The position numbers were made by a program, and so were the translations under genes. Below the pieces are notes generated by a model. That model worked only from the letters and a program-made list of their open reading frames with translations, had not been told where the DNA came from and ran no database searches. From Ceratopteris richardii (taxonomy: Eukaryota; Streptophyta; Polypodiopsida; Polypodiales; Pteridaceae), in NCBI GenBank assembly GCA_020310875.1, contig CM035422.1:50749607-50813606 (forward strand): 64,000 nucleotides of DNA, written 5' to 3'. Positions 33,208-42,666 of the stretch are shown here, piece after piece (within the stretch, counting starts at the first letter, position 1; every line of letters starts with the position of its first letter).

Positions 33208-36200
33208 TTACGAGTGATGTGTGATGATGGTGAGTGAATTTATACAAGGTTTAAAGGTTAGTGATTTAGTACAAGGTTGTATGTTAGTCGGGGGGGTAGT
33301 TTTATCAGACATGGGGTTAGGGGGAGACGGTTGGACACGTTTCGGTATCCATTTCCTAAGGATCTTGGGGTGGGTGGTGGGTTTCTGCTGAGGGGCAAAA
33401 GGTGGTGTCGGGTGTGGTGGTATCGAGGGATGAAATGAGTTGTGGGGGTTATATATTACATGGCTTATGGGTTGAGCTAAGATACATGGTTTGGGTACCC
33501 AAATCTGCGTGGGTGTGGGTCGATTGATAAGATACTTCTTGGCGATCCAAATCTGTCGAATGCTCGGACCTGTAGAAGAAGGTCGAGGGGATGGTGGATA
33601 TCGATTCTGTTTCTGTACTGCCCTTTTTTTGTCGATTTCTGCTTGGCTGGAGTTCTTTGGTGCTTTTTGTCCTTTTGGCACCCATATTTGTCTGGTGCCG
33701 CTTCCTTTGGGTGGCCTGAACTGCCTTCCTTGTTGTTTCCTCCGATACTGCAGTCGGTCTGGGTTCCTGCGTCGTGATTGACTCAGTTGTTGCTGGGGTT
33801 GAGAGGTCAGATGGACACTCTGCTTTGGAAAAGAAGGGAGATCCAACACTTGCGTGACCTGCCCATTAGAAAGTGATGCCTTATTTAACTTTAATCTAGG
33901 CCAGTCCGCAACAAGTTTGGAAGGATGAGCACCGCAGGGTGTCGTGCTCATTTGGCCGCTGATGCAACCCACCTGACCTCTGATTGTGCCCTTCTGCCCT
34001 TGCAGTTGGGTAACTGTCTCTTCTAGTTTGCAGGAAGTCCCAGGGAAGATCTCCTCTCGTCCTTCTGATTGACAACTGTCCATAGCCAAGCCCGAGTGGG
34101 TTGGTGTAGACGTACCGTGACTGAGCTGATCAAAGATCTTCCGGTCTTCCGTCGCATGCATTTCATAGGGTCTAGGGTCACAACCGTCAGGCGGAATGCC
34201 GTTAGAGAAGTCAAGCGGTATCACTCGCTTCTGCTCTAAGGTGCCAATCTGTAAGGAGCCTTGTCTAAGATTTAGGTCCACTGAGTGATCGTATAGCCAA
34301 TCTTGGCCAAGGATTAGGGGTTCTATCAGGTCGTCATCATGGCACACTAATAGCTTTGCTGTCATCGTCAAATCCTTAATGAGGATAGGAAGGTCCACCT
34401 CACCCATGCAAGGGGTTTCCATGCCTCCTAGGCCTATGAGATATGCCTCAATTGGCCGCATTTCTATTCCTGAATCCTTATAGTGGGACCATCTAATCGC
34501 ACTAGTCGCAGCACCTGAGTCAATCAAAGCCCTGAGTTCTTGGCTATGGTTACCGTGCTCTAGCCTAACTTTAATGAATGGTCTCCTGTCCACTATGCTA
34601 GGATGAGTGGTTGACTTTACTTGACACATGGCCATGGGATATCTGGGTGATGTTTCCAGATGGTTATAATGTTCTCTCCCTAGTCCTTGTCTTCTTAGCT
34701 TCATGCGCTTAATGCGTTCTATGGCTTCTGCCTGAGCTTCAGCTCGTATTCTATTTTCTTCCTCCTTACGCTTCTTTGCCAACGTGAGTCGTCTAAGCAT
34801 ATCTTCAGTAAGAGGTTCTTGATATAGCTTGACTCTACAGCCACTAATGTAATTAGGCATTATATCTCCTTCTAAGGTGGCTAACTGTACTGCTCCACTA
34901 GTCGAAAGTCTGTTAATGATCATAGGTCCATAACCTCGCTTTTCTAACTTCCGTGCGTGTTGTTTCAGCGTATACACTAGAACTAAATCTCCTTCTTTTA
35001 GGCCTTTATCTTTCACATGTGCATCAAAATATGCTTTCTGTCGCTTCTTTGCTGCGTATATTCGTGCTGCTGCTTTCAACCTGGTTTCTCCTAATCGTTC
35101 CAAGTCCATTATTCTTGCTGATAATTCATGGCCGGTCCACTGATGTTCTTGTGCAACCTTAAGGGTCGGTATCAAGAAGTCCAAAGGAAGCACAGCATTC
35201 TGACCAAAAACCATCTGAAAGGGAGTTGCATTGAGTACGGTCTTGTAGGCCACTCGATATGCCCAAACAGCGTGGTGTAACTGTTTGTCCCAATCTGAAC
35301 GTTTATTGTTCACGAGTTTCGTCAGTACGGTACAAAGTATCTTGTTAGTGCTTTCAGCCTGACCATTGGCCTGAGGATGATATGGTGCAGATTTCTTGTG
35401 AATCACCATAAAATCCTGTAACAAATATTCAATGACTTGGTTTAGAAAGTGAGTGCCTCGATCGCTCACTAACTCTATAGGCAGTCCATATCTTGTAAAG
35501 AAATTTTCAAATAAGAATTTTGCAGTCGTGTGAGCATCATTCTTTTTTGTGGCTTTTACCTCTACCCACTTCGTCAGATAATCTGTGGCAACAATAATGT
35601 ATTCCGCATGTGTACCTTTTGCAGGGGGGTTGATGGGTCCTACAAAGTCTATACCCCACTTAGAAAATGCACGTCCGCCCATCATGGGTTTCAATGGCAT
35701 TTCATCTCTGCGTGTAGGAAACTGAGTTCTTTGGCACACGTCACATCTCTTTACATAGGTATGTGCATCCATGTGAAGAGTGGGCCACCATAATCCTGCA
35801 AAGAGGATGGCTTTGACTATCCTATCTGGTCCAAAATGACCTCCTGCAACACCTTGGTGTGCAGTCTCTAGTATGCTAAGATATTCGCTCTCATGAACAC
35901 ATTGCCTTAGATATCCATCTCGTCCTCTTTTGTATAGATTATCGCCAATGAGTGAATAGTCTTGAGCTTCCTGCTCTAGACTGCGTTGTCGAGCCAAGGT
36001 CATTCCTTGAGGGAATGTGTTCGTCCTCAAGTAAGTCACTAAAGGTTCACTCCAGTCTGGTGTGAGAGACATGTGATACAATGTAGCATGCTCTACTGGT
36101 GGTCTTTCACAACAAACATGGCATTCCTTACACAACTTGTAGACATCTGCTTCCATCGTAGGCCAAAATACTCCTAGTCTTTGCAGAGTCTGTAATGTTC

Positions 36201-39200
36201 GATGTTTTGAATGATGTTGCTTTAGTGCACCTATGTGTGCTAATTGCAACCAATTCGCATGTTCTGATTCATCTACACAACAAGCAAGAATCTTTTGATT
36301 ATCTTGTTTATATATGCTTCCTGCCATTATTTGGTATCTCTGAGACTTGGTAATCTCTCCTTCTTTGATCTTTATCCTAGGATTCTTGGGTCCGTATGTC
36401 AGAATAGGGACTATAGGCTTAGCCCATTCTGGTGCTATCTCAAGGTTAAACAAGTATGCATCTGGTAGATCATCCGCTACTCCTTGAGGAGCTTCTCCTG
36501 AGGTTAATCTTGAGAGGTGGTCGGCTCTAAGATGTGTCTTTCCTTTCCTGACTACCACTTCAAAATCATACTCCATGAGTAATAGAAACCAACGTATCAG
36601 TCGTCCTGTGTTACAAGGTTTATTGACTAAATATAATAGGGCTTGATGATCTGTAAAGAACTTGAATTTGTTGGCCAACAAGTAGTGCCTAAACTTCTTT
36701 ACAGCGTAGATCATCCCTAATCCCTCTCGTTCCGTCGTGGTGTAATTTCTTTCAGCTGCGTTCAGTTGTCTGCTAGCGTAGGCTATGGGGAGATCTATGT
36801 TACCTTCCTTCGTGGGTTGTGCTAACACACATCCTACGGCGTAATTGGATGCATCCACATGTACATGGAATGGCTTACTCCAATCTGGGGTGGTCAATAT
36901 AGGTGCTGAGCACAAACGTCGTTTAAGTTCATTGAATGAATTTTCACATTCATCTGTCCATTCGAAGTTGGTCAAAAGAGAGTACAGAGGCTTATCTATG
37001 ATTGCATACATGTGTATGAATCGTCGATAATATCCACAATGGCCCATAAATGCCTGTACCTCTTTCACATTAGTTGGTCTTGGTAATTCTGCAATTACCT
37101 TCACCTTTTCCTCGTCCGTAGAGATTCCATTTTTTGACACAATGTGTCCTAGAATTTTGCCTTGTCTGACCATGAAAACGCATTTTTCTGGGTTCAAACA
37201 AACCTGATATTCTCGACATTTGTCAAATATTTGTCTTAACTCTGGAATATGTGTCTGTCTTACATTTGAATGTGCACATAAGTCATCGACATAAACTTCC
37301 AAGCTCTTGCGTAAAAATTCCTTAAAAACATGACACATAAGTCGCTGGAAAGTGGCGGGTGCATTTGTTAAGCCAAATGGCATCACACGAAATGCAAATA
37401 TGCCCCATTCTGTGGCAAAAGCCGTCTTGTGTTGGTCTTCTGGAGCAATGGCTACTTGGTTATAGCCTGAGAATCCATCAAGAAAACTGTAAACTTCCTT
37501 GCCCGCAACTCTTTCCAATAGGTGTTCCGTGATAGGAAGAGGATAACTGTCTCTAATCGTTGCGGCATTAACTTTTTTAAGGTTAATACACACACTCAAT
37601 TTTCCATTCTTCTTGGGCACAACCACAATGGGGGATACCCATTTGGTATGCTCAATTTCGTAAATGAATCCTGCTTCTATCAAGCGATCTATCTCCTCTT
37701 TAATCTTCGCAGCGTAGTTATCATTGTACGTGTACGGTTTCTGTTTTGTCGGTTTTGCATCTGGAGTCATAGGGATTCTATGAGAACATATATCTGGATC
37801 TACTCCTTTCAAATCTTTGTAACTCCAAGCAAAAACATCTCTATATTCGCGCAATAGGGCAACTAACTCTTCTTCTTCTTCAGTCGTCAGATCATGCCCT
37901 ATGTATGTACATTTTTCTTCTTCTCCTTCTATGGCAACTATGACTTTCTTGGTTTTCTCTCGGTTATCATATACTTGTCCGTCATTCACCTTTCTATTGG
38001 GCATCCGTACCATAATCCTTCTATCGTCGATTTCGTATTTCTTGAAATTCTCGGGTACTTCAAATAAAGATTCTTCTTTTTCCGACATGGTTTCTTTCTT
38101 CTTTCTCTTCTTGCCTTCACTCTTAGTAGTCACTTCTGTGGCTAACCTTACCTCGTTCGTTATGTCCTCGTGTCTCTGAGTGTGAGTCTCTATTTCGTAG
38201 AAATATTCTTCCTCTGATGCAAAGGGTGGGTCCATGATAATTGATTCTAAATCAAAATCGCTTGCGTCCTCAAATGCATCAGTGTTTGGTTCGCACTCTT
38301 CTAAAATTGCATCGCACATGATTGGCTCTATCGTGAAAACTGAAATGTCATAGCCATCCTCATCACAGTGGGGTGTCCATTGTTCTTCATTGATGGCTAC
38401 ATCCATGGTTGCTAGGAGTTCCGCCCAACCATGGGGTTCAAACTCCTCGTCTGGGAATACTACAGGTGCGTAGGCTGGATCTTGAAGGGTTCGTGGATGT
38501 TGTTCCGCACCTAAGGTCCTTGCTTCTAATCTTTCTTCCTCTTGTTTGGCTACTTTACACATCCATAAATGGGTATCCTCATGCAACCAAGAAGGATCTG
38601 ATTCTAATGAGTGCACGGATTCCGTCTCTGCTGGTGTCTTATGGATGGTATTCCATTGTATTGGGGGTACATCTCTGTGTGAATAGTCCTTAAGATTGAC
38701 TTTAGTAGTCACTCCTAAATGTTGCAAGTACAAAGAATTAGTTCCCCAATCTTGTACAATTTGCAACTGACGCATGAATGGTCGTCCCAATATCATCTCA
38801 TACGCATGATTTTTCGCGAAGTCACAAATGGCGAAAGTATGCTCAAATTCTACACCACAAGTGGTGAGAGATATGCCTTCTAGTAAGCCTAACGGTTTTT
38901 CTATGTGTCCATCAGCCATTTGTAGCTTCATCCTAGTGGGTCTGAGGGCTGGCTTACCCCAACGTTTCCATAAAGCGGTAGTAGCGATGGCTACTCCGGC
39001 TCCTGAATCTAAGATGGCTTTCGTGGTGTAGCCCTGATGGGTTATTGGAAGATATGTGTTACCTTCCTCTCCTTCGCTTACGTCTCCAATCTTTTCCACG
39101 GGTATCTCTGGTACCTTCTTATGTGACCCTATCTGAGAGGGTGTGGTAGCTAGCTCAGGGAATTGATTTGCTACGTGCTTCCACAATTCTGGTTTTACCT

Positions 39201-41862
39201 TTAACAATTCCTCCAGGGTGAGATTACACTGTACTTTAGTGTTCTTGATCACTTCCGTGTTCCTAGGGATCACTGATTCTTCATTCCTCACTATTATCAT
39301 GGGTGCTCTCATACTAATAGACTTTGCTTCCCAAGGCCCTGTGAACTGAGGTAATTCTTGTAAAGAATTAGATTCAAATCCTGTGGGTTCACTTAGTTGC
39401 TCCTCCTCTACATCATCGTAAATAGAGGGGATGTCTTGGGGAAATTGTTCCTGCAAGTCGTTTATTTCCTGAATAGGAGGATGAGTTCCTTGTTCTTTTC
39501 TCCATTTCTCTTCTTGTATTTCTCTTAAAAATTCATGTGAGTACTTATGTATGGAAGATAGGTTATCTTGACTTTCTGTATTGGGTACTTGAGACAGGGA
39601 TGGTGGATTCCTTTCCTGTGTCTCTGGGACAATAGGGTTCCTATGCTGATCCTTTTTCTCTTTGCTTTCTATTAAGTGTTCTAGCCTCTCCATTAGTCCT
39701 TGAAAGTGTAATTCCGGTTTTGCCATGTTATTCCAATTAAGATATCTAGAGGCTTCGAACAACGCTTGGGCTAGTTCTACCATCTTCATGCAAAGTTTAG
39801 TTCTCTCAATTTCTAGATCCGCTCGAGGGTAGTTTTTACTCATTTCCGTGACTTGAGGTCCCTCTTTTATTCTAGCCTGATATGCACGAAACATCATGTC
39901 TAGATCTTCTGGTATGGGTTCTGCTAAAACTGATCCTGAATTTTGAGCTGGGTTTTCTTGGTTTAATTCTTGTGAAGTCAATTCTTGTATTTTGGCTCTA
40001 GATTCCCTTAAACTTCCTTCCAACTCACTTATCTTTTTACTCCATTTTCTCTTTATCCTTTCTCTAGAATCTTTCCAAGATTTTGTCTTTTTACTACTCG
40101 ATTCTGCAACTTCACTAGTTTCGGCTATTTTCTCTTGATTACGCTGTTGGTTTTGCAAGAGCGCCTGGGCTCTGGTTATAGCTTGGATCGGCACGTATGT
40201 AGGGTTGGATCCATCTGCGTTGTTTACAATACCTATCACGTTGATCGGTGTCACATTTGTAGTGTTAACTGGGTTCTTAGGACAATCTCTGATTATGTGC
40301 TCTTTGCCACAGTCGGCACAAAAGCCTTGTATGCTATAGTATTGTGATTGCCTTGCTATTGGGGGATGTGGACAATCCTTTATGAAGTGATCTCCTTGGC
40401 ACCTAAAGCATGGTCCTCTAGGGCCCTGTGGTCTCTGTTGTCTCAATTGGGGCCGTGGGTTTGGGTTTGCGTACATCACATTAGCATAGTCTGGCTCCCA
40501 ACTAGGTTCCATTGGTGGACTATCATAATGATAAGTCTCCATATGTTCTGGTGACTCCGTGTAATAAGCGGGTGGACTAGTTACATGAGTGGAGTCAAAA
40601 CTGTTTGAGTTCGGGTCACTTTCGGTGATCAAGGGTGAAGAAGGCACTAAGGCCCTACTTAGGTTCTCTTCTGCAGCAGCGTATTTGACTGAGATGACAT
40701 TCGCTGGTGGGGGTGGCTGCTGAGCTAAGACGGGTTGAGGTCTCTGTTGAGCCTGGTATGGGTAGTTCTGAGGAGGCCTATAGTAATAAGGCTGAGCATT
40801 GTATTGGCCTTGATACCTACTTGGCGGCTGGTATGTTTGCGGGTAGTTCTGTCTCACGGTTTGTTTGTTGTATGGGCAGTCCTGTGCCGTATGATTCGTG
40901 TATCTTCTCTCAATTGTGCAATATTGGCCACTAGGGTTGACGTGAGGTTGAGGTGCATTGGGGCACACGTTTGCCAAATGATTTCCACCACAAGTGTAAC
41001 AACGCACATTTGTAGGTAGCTTGGGCACCTGTTTACTAGAAGCTCCTAGTTTTTGGGCCACTTTTTCTGCTAGGTCCTCTATCGAATTAGACAATTTTGT
41101 GGATGCTAGAGAAGAACAATCTGGGTCCTTATAGACTTTTGAGAGTTCTAATTCATCTCCTAGGTTGTCCTCGATGTCTATACATATTCTTACACACTCT
41201 TCTAGCGTTCTGGGTTCTTTTAGGTACACATAGGAGCGTAGTTTAGCGCTCAACAAGCCATCTAGGAACAGTGATACTTGTTTGGCTTGTGAGGGTATCT
41301 CTTGCATTGGACATCGTTCAACATATTGTCTGAATCTACGACCTGCCAGTCTTACTGTTTCCTGAGGGGTTTGTTTAAAACTATGAATCAACGAAGACGT
41401 GTCATGTCTAACCCCACTTTTAGAGAATTCAGTGATGAATGACTCTAAAAAGTGATGGATGTCTCTAAATTGCCTTTGTTGCAGTGGTTGGAACCAAGTT
41501 AAAGCGGTATTCTTTAACGTTAGTCCAAATGCGTTGTACTGCGTGAACATGTCCTCGACTTGTTCTGCTCTTAATACTTGCTTGAATTCTGCGACATGGT
41601 CATAGGGATCTCCTGTCCCATCAAAGTAATTCTTCATTGATTTCACTAATTGCGTGGGTCTCAATACTCTTGCGTGTTCACGTGGTCTAGGTAGAGGAAA
41701 ATCATCTCTACCACCTGGTATTCCATGTTCTCTTTGTCTATCCGTCCTATTAGTGTTCGTGGTTGTTCTATCTCTCCCTATGGGGTGATTGAAGCTTACT
41801 TCTGGTCTCTCGTGATTTCCTTCTCTTTGATTTCCATGGGCTGAGGAAGTTCCTGCCCCTTG
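33208..41862 (-). CDS. E2 gag-pol polyprotein, part after the gag stop
   Basis: Residue numbers count from codon 41,664. Gag capsid about 10-165. Zinc knuckles of form C-x2-C-x3-H-x4-C at 222-234, 419-431 and 449-461, plus a degenerate one at 249-263. First protease about 876-985 (ILDSGAGVA, Asp 886; MILGRPFM). Reverse transcriptase about 1,310-1,560 with YVDDL at 1,458-1,462. RNase H about 1,595-1,740 (Asp 1,604; TDHQ 1,671-1,674). Two copies of a pre-integrase zinc module at 1,744-1,855 and 1,868-1,980. Integrase core Asp 2,006, Asp 2,068 and Glu 2,104, the last two 35 residues apart. GYGPMII near 2,244. Second protease-like domain about 2,360-2,475. W-x-P-K repeats about 2,658-2,775. The frame is continuous with gag except for one TAA. 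All catalytic residues I can check are intact. Confidence 0.93.
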   Translation of the reverse strand, partial: QGAGTSSAHGNQREGNHERPEVSFNHPIGRDRTTTNTNRTDRQREHGIPGGRDDFPLPRPREHARVLRPTQLVKSMKNYFDGTGDPYDHVAEFKQVLRAEQVEDMFTQYNAFGLTLKNTALTWFQPLQQRQFRDIHHFLESFITEFSKSGVRHDTSSLIHSFKQTPQETVRLAGRRFRQYVERCPMQEIPSQAKQVSLFLDGLLSAKLRSYVYLKEPRTLEECVRICIDIEDNLGDELELSKVYKDPDCSSLASTKLSNSIEDLAEKVAQKLGASSKQVPKLPTNVRCYTCGGNHLANVCPNAPQPHVNPSGQYCTIERRYTNHTAQDCPYNKQTVRQNYPQTYQPPSRYQGQYNAQPYYYRPPQNYPYQAQQRPQPVLAQQPPPPANVISVKYAAAEENLSRALVPSSPLITESDPNSNSFDSTHVTSPPAYYTESPEHMETYHYDSPPMEPSWEPDYANVMYANPNPRPQLRQQRPQGPRGPCFRCQGDHFIKDCPHPPIARQSQYYSIQGFCADCGKEHIIRDCPKNPVNTTNVTPINVIGIVNNADGSNPTYVPIQAITRAQALLQNQQRNQEKIAETSEVAESSSKKTKSWKDSRERIKRKWSKKISELEGSLRESRAKIQELTSQELNQENPAQNSGSVLAEPIPEDLDMMFRAYQARIKEGPQVTEMSKNYPRADLEIERTKLCMKMVELAQALFEASRYLNWNNMAKPELHFQGLMERLEHLIESKEKKDQHRNPIVPETQERNPPSLSQVPNTESQDNLSSIHKYSHEFLREIQEEKWRKEQGTHPPIQEINDLQEQFPQDIPSIYDDVEEEQLSEPTGFESNSLQELPQFTGPWEAKSISMRAPMIIVRNEESVIPRNTEVIKNTKVQCNLTLEELLKVKPELWKHVANQFPELATTPSQIGSHKKVPEIPVEKIGDVSEGEEGNTYLPITHQGYTTKAILDSGAGVAIATTALWKRWGKPALRPTRMKLQMADGHIEKPLGLLEGISLTTCGVEFEHTFAICDFAKNHAYEMILGRPFMRQLQIVQDWGTNSLYLQHLGVTTKVNLKDYSHRDVPPIQWNTIHKTPAETESVHSLESDPSWLHEDTHLWMCKVAKQEEERLEARTLGAEQHPRTLQDPAYAPVVFPDEEFEPHGWAELLATMDVAINEEQWTPHCDEDGYDISVFTIEPIMCDAILEECEPNTDAFEDASDFDLESIIMDPPFASEEEYFYEIETHTQRHEDITNEVRLATEVTTKSEGKKRKKKETMSEKEESLFEVPENFKKYEIDDRRIMVRMPNRKVNDGQVYDNREKTKKVIVAIEGEEEKCTYIGHDLTTEEEEELVALLREYRDVFAWSYKDLKGVDPDICSHRIPMTPDAKPTKQKPYTYNDNYAAKIKEEIDRLIEAGFIYEIEHTKWVSPIVVVPKKNGKLSVCINLKKVNAATIRDSYPLPITEHLLERVAGKEVYSFLDGFSGYNQVAIAPEDQHKTAFATEWGIFAFRVMPFGLTNAPATFQRLMCHVFKEFLRKSLEVYVDDLCAHSNVRQTHIPELRQIFDKCREYQVCLNPEKCVFMVRQGKILGHIVSKNGISTDEEKVKVIAELPRPTNVKEVQAFMGHCGYYRRFIHMYAIIDKPLYSLLTNFEWTDECENSFNELKRRLCSAPILTTPDWSKPFHVHVDASNYAVGCVLAQPTKEGNIDLPIAYASRQLNAAERNYTTTEREGLGMIYAVKKFRHYLLANKFKFFTDHQALLYLVNKPCNTGRLIRWFLLLMEYDFEVVVRKGKTHLRADHLSRLTSGEAPQGVADDLPDAYLFNLEIAPEWAKPIVPILTYGPKNPRIKIKEGEITKSQRYQIMAGSIYKQDNQKILACCVDESEHANWLQLAHIGALKQHHSKHRTLQTLQRLGVFWPTMEADVYKLCKECHVCCERPPVEHATLYHMSLTPDWSEPLVTYLRTNTFPQGMTLARQRSLEQEAQDYSLIGDNLYKRGRDGYLRQCVHESEYLSILETAHQGVAGGHFGPDRIVKAILFAGLWWPTLHMDAHTYVKRCDVCQRTQFPTRRDEMPLKPMMGGRAFSKWGIDFVGPINPPAKGTHAEYIIVATDYLTKWVEVKATKKNDAHTTAKFLFENFFTRYGLPIELVSDRGTHFLNQVIEYLLQDFMVIHKKSAPYHPQANGQAESTNKILCTVLTKLVNNKRSDWDKQLHHAVWAYRVAYKTVLNATPFQMVFGQNAVLPLDFLIPTLKVAQEHQWTGHELSARIMDLERLGETRLKAAARIYAAKKRQKAYFDAHVKDKGLKEGDLVLVYTLKQHARKLEKRGYGPMIINRLSTSGAVQLATLEGDIMPNYISGCRVKLYQEPLTEDMLRRLTLAKKRKEEENRIRAEAQAEAIERIKRMKLRRQGLGREHYNHLETSPRYPMAMCQVKSTTHPSIVDRRPFIKVRLEHGNHSQELRALIDSGAATSAIRWSHYKDSGIEMRPIEAYLIGLGGMETPCMGEVDLPILIKDLTMTAKLLVCHDDDLIEPLILGQDWLYDHSVDLNLRQGSLQIGTLEQKRVIPLDFSNGIPPDGCDPRPYEMHATEDRKIFDQLSHGTSTPTHSGLAMDSCQSEGREEIFPGTSCKLEETVTQLQGQKGTIRGQVGCISGQMSTTPCGAHPSKLVADWPRLKLNKASLSNGQVTQVLDLPSFPKQSVHLTSQPQQQLSQSRRRNPDRLQYRRKQQGRQFRPPKGSGTRQIWVPKGQKAPKNSSQAEIDKKRAVQKQNRYPPSPRPSSTGPSIRQIWIAKKYLINRPTPTQIWVPKPCILAQPISHVIYNPHNSFHPSIPPHPTPPFAPQQKPTTHPKILRKWIPKRVQPSPPNPMSDKTTPPTNIQPCTKSLTFKPCINSLTIITHHS
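33337..33702 (-). other. Trp-Pro-Lys repeat tail of E2 pol
   Basis: Four short repeats are seen: RQIWVPK, RQIWIAKK, TQIWVPKP and LRKWIPKR, in a basic, Pro-rich tail. E5 (VWLPKP, QMWIPKK, WIWKPK at about 49,060-49,330) and E6 (VWLPNS, HMWIPKK at about 63,690-63,770) carry the same kind of motif. Confidence 0.7.
34240..34587 (-). other. Second retropepsin-like domain (PR2) downstream of integrase in E2
   Basis: Within gag-pol residues about 2,360-2,475, ELRALIDSGAATSAI holds a D-S-G active-site motif, and about 65 residues later LILGQDWL matches the hydrophobic-Gly segment near the end of retropepsins. The overall length and spacing equal those of the first protease (DSGAG ... MILGRPFM). E5 keeps LLDSGATLS ... 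LILGQD at 49,844-50,134; E1 has a damaged copy. Whether it cleaves proteins is not known. Confidence 0.75.
35725..36435 (-). other. Tandem duplication of the pre-integrase zinc module in E2
   Basis: Module A (residues 1,744-1,855) and module B (1,868-1,980) align end to end: APEWAKPIV with TPDWSEPLV; SIYKQ with NLYKR; CVDESEH with CVHESEY; AHIGALKQHH with AHQGVAGGHF; FWPTMEAD with WWPTLHMD; KLCKECHVC with KRCDVCQRT. Each holds H-x6-H and C-x2-C (H1810/H1817/C1845/C1848 and H1936/H1943/C1974/C1977). Typical gypsy integrases have one such finger. Confidence 0.82.
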
Positions 41863-42666
41863 TTAATTTGCATTCATGTTTGTTCTGGATGGAGGGAATA
41901 TCATTTCACCTCTCCAAGTGTAGGTGTTTTTAGCGCGCTCAGGCACCACAAAGACTCTTTCTGAAGTCTCATCCAGGTATACAACCTTTCCAGGTGTATC
42001 TGGGTCCTTGAATTCATAGATTGTAATGATGCCTATCTCACCAGGGTGTTCCTTTCTGTACCTCCAAAAGGCTTCATCTGTCTCTTTGTTTACAAACAAC
42101 TCGACGCTCCTGTTATCTTGAGGGATCCATTCTGGGATGAGTACTCTTGTTAATACGGATTTCCCTCTAGGTGTTCTAGGTTCTTCTATCGGTTCTTTTC
42201 CTGGAAATTTTGTTTCCGTCTCTAATTGAATTGTGCCAAACTCATTAGTATCGTTTGGTTGCGTACTTAGGACGTACATGGTTCCTTCTTTGTCTATGTA
42301 AGCGTCTCTCTCAAATTTCACCACTGGTCTTTCCAATCCAATGGGTTGATCAGGGTTGTGCAGTTGCACCACTTGCCTTTGCAAACCATCCTCATAGATG
42401 CGAGCACCTAATCGGTTGGTTCGGAGAAACTCTAGTTGCGTTCTATAGGGTCCTTCTGGCTTTTCTAGGTATGCTATATGAGACCCTCCTTCAGGTCTGT
42501 CTGCACTAAATGCCATTTCTGATTCGCTAGTTTCTGAGCTCTCGTAGGGATAACTATTATTCAATTGCTGAGCCCAAGATTGAGCTGTGGTTCTTACACT
42601 AGCCTCTGATGATCTAAGGCTTCTTCTGTCCGACTTACCTATATGTTTGCCCGATCTAAGGTTCAT
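41863..42666 (-). CDS. E2 gag N-terminal part up to an in-frame TAA
   Basis: The start is placed at the ATG 42,664-42,666 (MNLRSGKHIGK), which E1 conserves; the open frame extends eight codons further upstream to a TTG that is less likely to be used. The chain of about 267 residues ends with TAA at 41,863-41,865, and the same frame continues at once with QGAG and the capsid domain. E1 has a His codon (CAC) at the aligned position. The stop is either a recent loss or a leaky stop. No domain is recognised in this N-terminal part beyond its conservation with E1 (FERDAYIDKEGTMY, IPQDNRS). Confidence 0.85.
   Translation of the reverse strand: MNLRSGKHIGKSDRRSLRSSEASVRTTAQSWAQQLNNSYPYESSETSESEMAFSADRPEGGSHIAYLEKPEGPYRTQLEFLRTNRLGARIYEDGLQRQVVQLHNPDQPIGLERPVVKFERDAYIDKEGTMYVLSTQPNDTNEFGTIQLETETKFPGKEPIEEPRTPRGKSVLTRVLIPEWIPQDNRSVELFVNKETDEAFWRYRKEHPGEIGIITIYEFKDPDTPGKVVYLDETSERVFVVPERAKNTYTWRGEMIFPPSRTNMNAN

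Noticed and set aside
36100-36435. A Tat-type second RNase H between RNase H and integrase
   Set aside because: No second set of RNase H acidic motifs is visible; the region aligns with the integrase zinc module instead.
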